NCBI RefSeq assembly: GCF_030846195.1
Contig: NZ_JAVCWH010000004.1
Location: 1-64,000, forward strand
Length of the DNA: 64,000 bases
From: Paracoccus yibinensis
GTDB taxonomy: Bacteria; Pseudomonadota; Alphaproteobacteria; Rhodobacterales; Rhodobacteraceae
Direction of reading: 5' to 3'
The notes under the pieces were generated by a model, which was not told where the DNA came from, ran no database searches, and was given only the letters and a program-made list of their open reading frames with translations. Shown here piece by piece: positions 10,964 to 18,649 of this stretch. Positions within the stretch are counted from its first letter, which is position 1. Every line of letters starts with the position of its first letter. Both the position numbers and the translations under genes were made by a program.

Positions 10964-11881
10964 ATGGATTTGAAGCAGTTGCGTTGCGCCGTTGCAGTGG
11001 CCGACGAGATGCATTTCGGCCGTGCAGCTGCCCGATTGGAGATGATGCCCGCCGCTTTAGGGCGTTCTGTCAGACAGCTTGAAGACGGCTTGGGTGTGCA
11101 GATCTTCGAGCGCACCACGCGTTCAGTGATCATCACCTCCGAAGGATTGCGGGTTCTAAAAGAGGCCCGTGTCCTACTGGACCAAGCGGACGCTGCAGAG
11201 ACCCGTTGGCGCAAGCTGGGCCGGAAGGCCGGTCAGGTGCTGCGGCTTGGTGCCATCGACACGGCCGCCAGTGTGCTGGTGCCGCGGCTTCTACAAGCCG
11301 TCCATGCTGTTCATCCAGACCTGCGCATCCAACTGATCGAAGAACGGTCGATCAAGCTCATCCCCCGGCTTCTGGCTGGCCGTCTCGACCTTGCCCTTGT
11401 CAGGCCGGGGTTGAAGCCATTTCATCGGCGTTTGCGCGGACATTTGCTGCTGCACGAAAGCCCGGTCGCGGTCCTGCCGCCCGATCATGCCTTGTCCGGT
11501 CGGGAGAGCGTCAAAATACAAGATTTGGCAGACACTCCGCTGATCGTCCCAGACCGGCAGTCGCGCCCGCACAGCTATGACCTGGTCCTAGCGCTATTTG
11601 AGCAGGAAGGTATCGAACCGCACATTATCCAGAACGCCGATGAAAAGCAGACCATGCTGAACATGGTGGCTGCAGGAATAGGGGCCGCGATTGTGCCGCG
11701 GTGGTGGTCTGGGCTTGTGCCGCGTGGGGCGCATGTCTGTGCCTTGGACATAAGCCAAGACAATTTCCGTGCTAAGCTGCCACTACATGTCGTCTGGCCT
11801 CGCGACGTACGCGATCCCTCGCGCGATGCCGTGGTCGAGGTCTTACTGTCGATCACTGACGAACTTTCGGCCTTGGCCTGA
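10964..11881 (+). CDS. ttuA: LysR-family regulator of the tartrate operon (TtuA)
   Basis: A 305-aa LysR-type regulator. The N-terminal winged helix-turn-helix (MDLKQLRCAVAVADEMHFGRAAARL...LEDGLGVQIFERTTR) covers about residues 1-60, and the effector-binding domain with two Rossmann-like lobes fills the rest (LRLGAIDTAASVLVPRLLQAV, and MLNMVAAGIGAAIVPRWW near the end). It is transcribed away from ttuB, the classic LysR layout, and should sense tartrate or a pathway intermediate and control the operon and itself. Length is normal. The start codon lies inside the second direct repeat. Confidence 0.92.
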   Translation: MDLKQLRCAVAVADEMHFGRAAARLEMMPAALGRSVRQLEDGLGVQIFERTTRSVIITSEGLRVLKEARVLLDQADAAETRWRKLGRKAGQVLRLGAIDTAASVLVPRLLQAVHAVHPDLRIQLIEERSIKLIPRLLAGRLDLALVRPGLKPFHRRLRGHLLLHESPVAVLPPDHALSGRESVKIQDLADTPLIVPDRQSRPHSYDLVLALFEQEGIEPHIIQNADEKQTMLNMVAAGIGAAIVPRWWSGLVPRGAHVCALDISQDNFRAKLPLHVVWPRDVRDPSRDAVVEVLLSITDELSALA

Positions 11882-12001
11882 TCAGGGTTCATCGCGCTAT
11901 GCCGCGAAGAACTTCATTACTTGGTGGATCACGCACCAGATGCTTCACTGTCGATAGTCAGGAGAGAATAAAGAAAACGGAGGCTTCCAAAAGGCGTACG
12001 C

Positions 12002-12037
12002 AAGGGGATGGTTCAGCGGACACTCCCTCAGCTCTCC
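12002..12037 (+). repeat. 36-bp imperfect direct repeat, right copy
   Basis: Matches 1192-1227 at 28 of 36 positions, same orientation. It lies in the 295-bp gap between ttuA and the DUF2332 gene; nothing else is recognised in that gap apart from a short AAAACGGAG motif at 11974-11988. The spacing of the two copies is 10.8 kb, just enclosing the tartrate genes. Confidence 0.45.
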
Positions 12038-12176
12038 TTGAGGCGATGCCAACTGTCAGCTATGCGGACAAAGCGGTTATCGATGGCTACTACTTTCTCG
12101 CTTACGATGCAGATTGTTAGCCATGCACATGAAGGCCAAGATCACGCAATCGGTTCTGAAAGGACAATAGCCCCTC

Positions 12177-13256
12177 ATGGCTCAGAAGGTTCGCGATGCT
12201 TTCATGGTGCAGGGTCGTGCCTGCGAGCAGCTTGGATCACCTTTCATGGCTCGACTGATGCCGCTCATCGGGGAGAGGCTTACCAAGGAGAATGCGGTTG
12301 GCGCCCGATGCCTGGATTGGGAGGGCGAGCCTGGCCCATCGGGAAACTCGGTGCCACTTCGCCTTGCCGGGGCACTGCATGGCCTTGTCCTGGACGGCAG
12401 CACACCTACGCTTGCTGGAGTGTATCCGCCTAACGTCACCACAGACGATATGCTATGGGCAGAGGTGGAACGAACCATCCGCGTTCATGAAACCCGCATC
12501 CTCGACTGGCTTGGCCGCGCACCACAGACCAACGAGGTGCGGCGGGCCGCAGCGATCGTGGCCGGCATCTGGTGGTCTCTGGGGGAAATCGGCAACCGGC
12601 CTCTCGTGCTGTCCGAGCTGGGCGCGAGTGCAGGGTTGAACCTGTCCCTCGACCGCTTCTCTGTCGCCATCGACGGTGTGGCGCATGGGCCTGAGGATGC
12701 AATCGTGCAGCTCGTGCCCGAATGGCGTGGAGCTTTACGCCCGAAACCTCGCCCCCTCAACATCGTGGACCGCCGTGGTGTCGACCTGGCCCCGCTCGAT
12801 GCGGCAGATCCGGACGATGCGCTGCGGCTGCTTGCTTATCTTTGGCCTGATCAGCCAGAGCGCCTGACGCTAACTCGCGCGGCCATTGCAGTCGCGTCCA
12901 CGTTACCTGATGCAGATGATGCGGCGCCCTGGCTTGCTCAGCGCTTGGCCAAGCCACGGCAGGGCATGCTGCATGTATTGTATTCTACTATCGCAGCGCA
13001 GTATTTCCCCAATGCAACGCAAGCAGCAATCGCAGATTACCTTGGTAAGGCCGGCCTCTCGGCGACACCTGACGCGCCGATCTTGCATCTGGCTCTGGAG
13101 GCGGACGCCCGGACGCCCGGTGCAGGCCTGACTGCAACACTGTGGGCCGGCAGTGGCCCAAAGCAGATGCACCTTGGTCGCGTGGACTTTCACGGGCGAT
13201 GGATCGAGTGGTCGCCGAAAGCCGCAGATGCCCCGTGCTACCCGCTCATGGCGTGA
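12177..13256 (+). CDS. DUF2332 family protein
   Basis: A 359-aa soluble protein matching the DUF2332 pattern: an N-terminal helical region (AFMVQGRACEQLGSPFMARL), then an invariant-looking SELGASAGLNLSLDRF segment at about residues 146-161 that resembles the glycine-rich motif I of Rossmann-fold methyltransferases, followed by a mixed C-terminal domain. The family has no firmly assigned function. The gene stands alone between the tartrate module and the esterase. Composition is slightly less GC-rich than its neighbours, and an AAAACGGAG(N2)TTCC motif flanks it on both sides (11974, 13354). The start gives a normal family length. Confidence 0.8.
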   Translation: MAQKVRDAFMVQGRACEQLGSPFMARLMPLIGERLTKENAVGARCLDWEGEPGPSGNSVPLRLAGALHGLVLDGSTPTLAGVYPPNVTTDDMLWAEVERTIRVHETRILDWLGRAPQTNEVRRAAAIVAGIWWSLGEIGNRPLVLSELGASAGLNLSLDRFSVAIDGVAHGPEDAIVQLVPEWRGALRPKPRPLNIVDRRGVDLAPLDAADPDDALRLLAYLWPDQPERLTLTRAAIAVASTLPDADDAAPWLAQRLAKPRQGMLHVLYSTIAAQYFPNATQAAIADYLGKAGLSATPDAPILHLALEADARTPGAGLTATLWAGSGPKQMHLGRVDFHGRWIEWSPKAADAPCYPLMA

Positions 13257-13736
13257 GAGGCTGTTAGGGGCTCAAGCGCCGTGTCGCGGAAGAACTCCAT
13301 CGGCTGAGACGGACGCCAGACCCTCCCTTTCTGCTCTGGAGAGGTAGGTAAAAAAAACGGAGATTTCCTTACCCAGAGCTCCAGGCCATCGTTGCTGTTG
13401 GTGAGCCCGGCAGTTCCGAGTAAATCTACTCAGTAAGGAAAACTAGGGAAGCTTACTTCCTCCTCATGATGACTTTTCTTACTGAAATCGCCCTCGGTCT
13501 TGATGATCGGCTATTCGCGGGTTTCCACCATTGAGCAGAACCTGACATGGCATTCGTGATCAATGGCAGATGCCACATTCAGCAACCAAGAGATCGACGC
13601 GAGGAGCCCAAATACGACGTAAGCTTTGGATTCAGCAAGAGCTCGGACCGTGCCCCGTCCAATCGCTCTCCAGCCCTAAGACGGCTCTTGAACGACGGAG
13701 GGCGATCGCCGGCGGTGCCGGCGATCACGGTCTAAC
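13257..13736. other. Gene-poor gap of 480 bp
   Basis: No convincing gene. The stretch is less GC-rich, includes an A-run followed by CGGAGATTTCC (13351-13368) and related TAAGGAAA segments near 13432, and ends in a hairpin beside the esterase stop. Short open frames here have no ribosome site and no recognisable protein pattern. Confidence 0.6.
13704..13726 (-). terminator. Hairpin after the esterase gene
   Basis: GATCGCCGGC at 13704-13713 pairs perfectly with 13717-13726 around a 3-nt loop, 10 bp beyond the esterase stop. No T-run follows on the minus strand, so it may be a factor-dependent terminator or an RNA 3'-end stabiliser. Confidence 0.5.
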
Positions 13737-14924
13737 TCAGGCAGCTTTTGCAGACTTGAGCGAGGCGTAGAAGGCGCTTTCGAAGTCCATGTAGCCGACG
13801 AAGGAGACGGGATCTCCGAATGGGAGAATCTGTGTCGCCCAGAAGCCTCCGAACCCGTTCGCCCGATCGATCCAGTAAAACAGGTTCGCGAGCCCCGCCC
13901 AGCCCAACGCCCCTGCCGGCCGACCTGTGGGGGCTGCCTCGTCGTTCACCATGAAGCTATAGGACCATGACTTCAAAAGGCCCGGGAAGAACTCGGCGTC
14001 GTTCGACAGGGACGGGATCACCCCCGGCAACATGCCGATCTTCTTCTCGCCAAGGTGGTTCTTCTCGGCCATCACCACCGTCTCGGGCTTCAGGACGCGC
14101 CCGTTCGGCCCCATGCCGTCGTTCAGCCACATGCGGATGAACTTCATGTAGTCGCCGACCGTGCCGTATAGGCCGTGCCCGCCCATGTGGATCTCGGGCC
14201 TATCGGGCAGCTCGAAGTCCATCGGCGTCAGCGAGCCGTCTTCCCCGCGCGCATGCATGCCCGCAAGCCGCTTGCGGAGACTGTCGTTCAACTCGAAGGT
14301 CATGTCTTCAATCCCGAGCGGCTCGAAGATCCGACTCTGGAAGACTTCGCCCAGACGCTTGTCGGTGATCCCCTCGACCACCTGCCCGCACCAGTCGATG
14401 TTGGTGCCGTATTCCCACTTGTCGCCCGGGTCGAACTGCAAGGGCGTCATCAACGAGGCCTTCGATGCGGTGATGACGCTGGGCTGGCCCTTCTCCTGCG
14501 CAAGCCGGTTGTAGGTTTCGGAGAAGAAGTCGTATCCAAAGCCGGCGGTATGGAGCAGCAGGTGCTTCGTCGTGATCGGGCGTTTCGGGTCGCGCAGGAT
14601 CGGCTCGCCGGCGTCGTCGAAGCCGTCGATCACCTTGAGCTTTCCGATATCGGGCGCGTAGTCGCTCGCCGGTGCGTCTAGGTCGAGCTTGCCCTCCTCG
14701 ACAAGCTGCAACGCGGCCGTCGCGGTGATAGCCTTCGTGGTCGAGAAGATCGCGAAGACGTCGTCGGTGGTCATCGCCGTGTCACCGTCGATCCGGCGGA
14801 CACCCGCGGCACCTTCGTAGATGTTCTTCTCGCGGTCCGTGACCATCGCCACGACGCCGGGCACGCGTGGATCGGACGTCACGACACCATTCAGGACGGA
14901 ATCAGCGTTGAATTTGTGGCCCAT
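13737..14924 (-). CDS. Serine hydrolase, beta-lactamase-like esterase (family VIII type)
   Basis: A 395-aa class C beta-lactamase-fold hydrolase. The nucleophile motif SxxK is S61-T-T-K64 in [12 protein letters not shown]. The second motif is Y172-G-T in [11 protein letters not shown], in place of the Y-x-N of true beta-lactamases, and a GWAG segment near the C-terminus resembles the W-x-G of EstB-type esterases. No signal peptide is seen, so it acts in the cytoplasm. It follows the Baeyer-Villiger monooxygenase gene by 78 bp on the same strand and most likely hydrolyses the ester or lactone that enzyme makes. A role in beta-lactam resistance is unlikely. Confidence 0.85.
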   Translation of the reverse strand: MGHKFNADSVLNGVVTSDPRVPGVVAMVTDREKNIYEGAAGVRRIDGDTAMTTDDVFAIFSTTKAITATAALQLVEEGKLDLDAPASDYAPDIGKLKVIDGFDDAGEPILRDPKRPITTKHLLLHTAGFGYDFFSETYNRLAQEKGQPSVITASKASLMTPLQFDPGDKWEYGTNIDWCGQVVEGITDKRLGEVFQSRIFEPLGIEDMTFELNDSLRKRLAGMHARGEDGSLTPMDFELPDRPEIHMGGHGLYGTVGDYMKFIRMWLNDGMGPNGRVLKPETVVMAEKNHLGEKKIGMLPGVIPSLSNDAEFFPGLLKSWSYSFMVNDEAAPTGRPAGALGWAGLANLFYWIDRANGFGGFWATQILPFGDPVSFVGYMDFESAFYASLKSAKAA

Positions 14925-15002
14925 GGTTTCCTCCCATTCTTTGAAGCCGGTCTTGGGAACGCCCCGTCGCGGGGACAGGGCGGTCTTGTCGTTTGCTGGA
15001 TT

Positions 15003-16676
15003 TCAGGCGTCAGCGGGAACGCCGGCTTTGGTCATCGCGAAGGACGGATAGCCGTTCCGGGCCATCTCGTCGCATTTGTCGCGGTACGTGCCGACCCCGC
15101 CGGTATAGGACAGGACGCGGCGCGGTTTGCCCGGCACGTTGGACCCAGTGTACCACGAGTTCGTCTTCGCGATCAGCGTGGCATTCGCGGTCTCGTCATG
15201 GTGCTTGACCCAGTCGGACTCGCCTTCCTCCGTCGGCTCGATCACGTCGTGGCCGCTCGCCCGCATCGCTCCGATGCACTCCGTGATCCATTCGGTCTGC
15301 TGTTGCAGGCAGGTGGGCATGTTGCAGAGCGCGGCTGAAGGCGCGAGCGGCGCGCCGGTCATGAAGAGGTTGGGGAACCCGAACTTCATCAGCCCCATGG
15401 TGGTGCGGATGTCCTTGCCCCATTCTTCGGCGAGCTTCATGCCATTGCGGCCGGTGATGTCGATCCGCGCAAGCGCCCCCGAGCCGGCATCGAAGCCCAC
15501 CGCCATGATGATCGTGTCCACCTCGTAGACGGTGCCGTCCTCCAACCTGACGCCTTCGGGCACGATCTCGGCGATCGGGTTATCACGGACGCTGACCGCC
15601 TCGACATTGTCGCGCAGGTAGGCCTCGAGGTAGTGTGTCTCGAGCGGAACGCGGTGTGTGCCGAAGCCGTAGTCTCCCTTTTTCGGCACGAGGATGTCGA
15701 TCAGCCTCGGATCCTTCAGGCGGGCCCGCATCTTTTCCCGCACGAATTCGGAGATCTCCTCGCTGACCTCTTCGTCGAAGAACATTTCGGCGAAGGAGGC
15801 CAGCCAGAGCTTCAGCGATCCGTCCGCATGAATCTCCTCCAGCACCTCGCGGCGCAGCTCGGGCGTCAGGTCGGCCCACGTGTTCTCGAAGTCGTGCTCG
15901 AAGCCCGTGAACGTGTGCGGGATATTGGCCTTCAGTTCGTCGAAGCGATCCTTGTACCATGCCGCTTCACCCGGCCCGTATTTGGGGTTCTTCATCGGCA
16001 GTACGTATTGCGGCGTGCGTACGAAGACCGTCAGGTGCTCGACCTCGGGTGCAATGGTCTGGATCACCTGGATGCCGGTCGCCCCGGTGCCGATGACGGC
16101 GACGCGCTTGCCTTCGAGGTCGAGACCGCCCTTTGGGTAGCGCCCGGTGTGGACGATCTTGCCCTTGAAGCTGGCCTGCCCGGGGAAGCGGTCCTCCAGC
16201 GGAGCGGAAAGCATCCCGGTGCAGCCGATCAGGTAGCGCGCGAGGACGGTATCGCCCTTGTCGGTTTCCACGGTCCAGAGGCCGGTCGTCTCGTCGAAGC
16301 TGGCATTTGTGATCGTGGTCGAGAAGGAAATGTCACGGCGGAGGTCAAGCCGGTCGGCGATGTAGTGCATCCAGCGTTCGATCTCGCGCTGGCCGGGGAA
16401 CCGTTCGCTCCAGGTCCAGTCCTTGTAGAGGCTTTCGTCGAAAAGATACTGGTATATGTAGGCTTCGCTGTCGAACTTGGCACCCGGGTAACGGTTCCAG
16501 TACCAGGTGCCGCCGACGTCCTTCGCGGTGTCGCACGCGTGGACCTTGAGGCCCATGTCGCGAAGCTGGTGCAGCTGATAGAGACCCGCGAAACCAGTTC
16601 CGATGACCAATGCATCGAGTTCGGCGGGCACAGGTCTGCGATCCGCCACGGTGGCGGTTTGGTTAGAATCTAGCAT
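15003..16676 (-). CDS. Baeyer-Villiger-type flavin monooxygenase
   Basis: A 557-aa FAD/NADPH monooxygenase of the cyclohexanone/phenylacetone type, which inserts oxygen next to a ketone carbonyl to give an ester or lactone. The FAD site is VIGTGFAGLYQLHQL (GxGxxG at 26-31), then DVGGTWYWNRYPGAKFDSE typical of the class. The Baeyer-Villiger fingerprint FxGxxxHxxxW(P/D) appears at 170-181 as FKGKIVHTGRYP, with Tyr in place of the usual Trp. The NADPH-binding GTGATG is at 196-201. The start at 16676 has GGAGGAAATC directly upstream; 54 more open codons lack support. It lies between an AraC regulator and an esterase on the same strand. Confidence 0.92.
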   Translation of the reverse strand: MLDSNQTATVADRRPVPAELDALVIGTGFAGLYQLHQLRDMGLKVHACDTAKDVGGTWYWNRYPGAKFDSEAYIYQYLFDESLYKDWTWSERFPGQREIERWMHYIADRLDLRRDISFSTTITNASFDETTGLWTVETDKGDTVLARYLIGCTGMLSAPLEDRFPGQASFKGKIVHTGRYPKGGLDLEGKRVAVIGTGATGIQVIQTIAPEVEHLTVFVRTPQYVLPMKNPKYGPGEAAWYKDRFDELKANIPHTFTGFEHDFENTWADLTPELRREVLEEIHADGSLKLWLASFAEMFFDEEVSEEISEFVREKMRARLKDPRLIDILVPKKGDYGFGTHRVPLETHYLEAYLRDNVEAVSVRDNPIAEIVPEGVRLEDGTVYEVDTIIMAVGFDAGSGALARIDITGRNGMKLAEEWGKDIRTTMGLMKFGFPNLFMTGAPLAPSAALCNMPTCLQQQTEWITECIGAMRASGHDVIEPTEEGESDWVKHHDETANATLIAKTNSWYTGSNVPGKPRRVLSYTGGVGTYRDKCDEMARNGYPSFAMTKAGVPADA

Positions 16677-16838
16677 GATTTCCTCCGAGCTGGCCGCAAC
16701 CGCCTCCTGCCGGTCACGGGCTGTGCCGTAGTGTCGACCCAATCGGTCTTCGTCGCGGCACCCGGTCAGCTTGGCAGTGCTGCAGGTCGCCGATCTTGAA
16801 CGAACCGCAACCAATCTTTGTATGTTTCTGTCGCCCAC

Positions 16839-17726
16839 TCAGTGCGCGCGGCGACGGAACTCGCCAGGCGGCATGCCAAACTCCGAGGAAAACATGCGCG
16901 TAAGGTGGGCCTGGTCGCAGAAGCCGCAATCGGACGCGATTGCCTTGATCGGCAGTTCGGTGGTGGCCAGCAGGCGACGGGCCCTTTCGAGCCGGCGAGC
17001 CTTCACGAAGGCATAGGCCGGCATGTTGAAGCTGCGGCGGAATTGCCGGGCGAAGAGGCAGGGAGTCATATTGAGAGCGTCGGCCATCACCTTGAGGTCG
17101 AGCGGCGTTTCAATCTCCGTCTCGATGAACTCAACGATACGCTTTTCCTGCTGAGGGGTCAGGACGCCGGTGCGCTCAGGCTCAAGCTGGCGTACGGAGG
17201 CGTAGCGGCGCAGGAGATGAATGATGAGACCGCGTGCCACGGTGTCGACGTAGAGTGAACCGCCCAAAGCGCGGTTTCGTGCTTCGCCGGCAATCGCATC
17301 AGCCGCACTCGACATGACCGGGTCGTCCACCCGAAGCACATCGTCGAGGGTGACCTCGCTGACCGCGCAATCCATGACCTCGCTCGCCACCTCGGCGACC
17401 ATTTCGCCCGAGAGATAAACGTGGGTCACGTCGATCGGCTCGTGCCAGTTCCAGTAGGCCTGCTGCGCCCGCGTCAAAAGCGAAGCCGCGCCCGGTCCCA
17501 GAGTTTCCTTCTTCCATCGGCCATCGAAACGACGCTGCATCGGGGTCGTGCCGGTCCTGTAGCTCACGAGCATGAAGTCGCGCATCGCGGGTACGACGAC
17601 ATCTTGGCCTTGGTAGTGATAGGATCTTAACGCGACCCTCTTCCAGTTCTGTCCATCGCTGGCCAGAAGCACCTTTCCCGGAACCCACTCCGGCAATTCC
17701 TCAAAGGGAATCAACCCTCCCACCAA
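16839..17726 (-). CDS. AraC-family transcriptional regulator
   Basis: A 295-aa regulator with a C-terminal AraC double helix-turn-helix (about residues 195-295): LKVMADALNMTPCLFARQFRR, RRLLATTELPIKAIASDCGF and DQAHLTRMFSSEFGMPPGEFRRR. The N-terminal 180 residues are a variable sensing domain. It is encoded upstream of the Baeyer-Villiger monooxygenase on the same strand with a 162-bp gap, so it probably activates the monooxygenase-esterase pair in response to the ketone substrate; this is inference from position. Length and domain order are normal. Confidence 0.9.
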   Translation of the reverse strand: MVGGLIPFEELPEWVPGKVLLASDGQNWKRVALRSYHYQGQDVVVPAMRDFMLVSYRTGTTPMQRRFDGRWKKETLGPGAASLLTRAQQAYWNWHEPIDVTHVYLSGEMVAEVASEVMDCAVSEVTLDDVLRVDDPVMSSAADAIAGEARNRALGGSLYVDTVARGLIIHLLRRYASVRQLEPERTGVLTPQQEKRIVEFIETEIETPLDLKVMADALNMTPCLFARQFRRSFNMPAYAFVKARRLERARRLLATTELPIKAIASDCGFCDQAHLTRMFSSEFGMPPGEFRRRAH

Positions 17727-18041
17727 GCCGATCCTCCATCTCGACAGTCGTTGGGTTCAAAGTTCTGAGTCGAAAAGCCGATGAAGTCCCTCGGCGGCTA
17801 CCAATGGCGTTCATATCCTCTCACTCTAGCAAGCGAGATGATTCACCGCTATTCTACTTTCCGCTCAGTTTAAGAAGCGAGGTAAGCATGCAGAGCGCTC
17901 GCGATTGTAAGACCTCACTACGCCTGAGCGAAAGCTATTCACACCTTCACTGACCTGGAAAAGTCGCGTGTTTTGCGGGCTGCTAGTTACGCGTGAAGCC
18001 AAGAAGCAAACGGCGGCTTCGTCCGCATAGCGACACATATT
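17727..18041. other. Gene-poor gap of 315 bp before a transposase remnant
   Basis: No gene recognised. It is lower in GC than both sides. It probably holds the promoter of the AraC gene near 17740 and debris from the ISL3-type insertion on the right. No clear terminal inverted repeat could be assigned. Confidence 0.5.
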
Positions 18042-18563
18042 CTAGACCCGCGGCTCACCGCTTCGAGTCCTTTCCCGATAGCGTCCGAAAGGGATCCCGA
18101 TGACGGTCGGCGGCTCGGCAGTATCTTGAGCACGGTTCTTCAGCTGCCTAAGCACCGTGTCATCACTGACCCCAAGGCCCAAGCGGTGCAAGAGCCGCTC
18201 GGCAGGCCGCCCGCCGGTCGCGTGCCCAAGATGGCTGACAATTTCCCCGACACGCGAAGTGCGCCGCGCAAAAGGACGCGCAATCGAGCCGATCTGGTCC
18301 GAGAAAGTCCGGCGCGGGCAGGCGGGTGCCAAACATCGCCAACGGCAAACCCAGAGGGTTACCGTAACCCCGTCACCATGGGCGGGATAATCCTGCAGCC
18401 GCCTACGCCGCCAGCCGTGACGACGTCGCGATTGCAATCCACAGTCTGGGCAGATGCCGTTTGGTGTCAGACTGCCGGATACAGTCCACCCGCCGGAATC
18501 GCGCCGCTCAACGCTTTGAACGGAAACATCGCTACCGGGCGACCAGTGCTTCCTTGAAATCAT
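18042..18563 (-). pseudogene. Truncated ISL3-family transposase
   Basis: A 173-aa product with the N-terminal zinc-binding region of ISL3 transposases (CPDCGLQSRRRHGWRRRRLQDYPAHG, then CRWRCLAPACPRRTFSDQ) and the start of the next domain (SDDTVLRQLKNRA...PPTVIGI). Intact members are more than twice as long; the catalytic DDE part is missing and the last 20 residues (after VIGI) look foreign. The 5' end is intact, with AGGAGGG before the GTG/ATG start. The remnant separates the ketone cassette from the PQQ cluster and marks past insertion or deletion. Confidence 0.8.
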
Positions 18564-18649
18564 CACTATCCCTCCTGAATCTTCCCGTTCTCAGGATAGT
18601 GCGCCACACAGATTGAGGCAGAGCCCGGCCATGGCCGGTCGCCCGACGT

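Noticed and set aside
13547-13770. Two short overlapping plus-strand frames before the esterase stop
   Set aside because: No ribosome site, no domain, and one runs into the esterase gene.
13737-14924. Beta-lactamase (antibiotic resistance)
   Set aside because: The second motif is YGT, not YxN, there is no signal peptide, and the Baeyer-Villiger neighbour points to an esterase.
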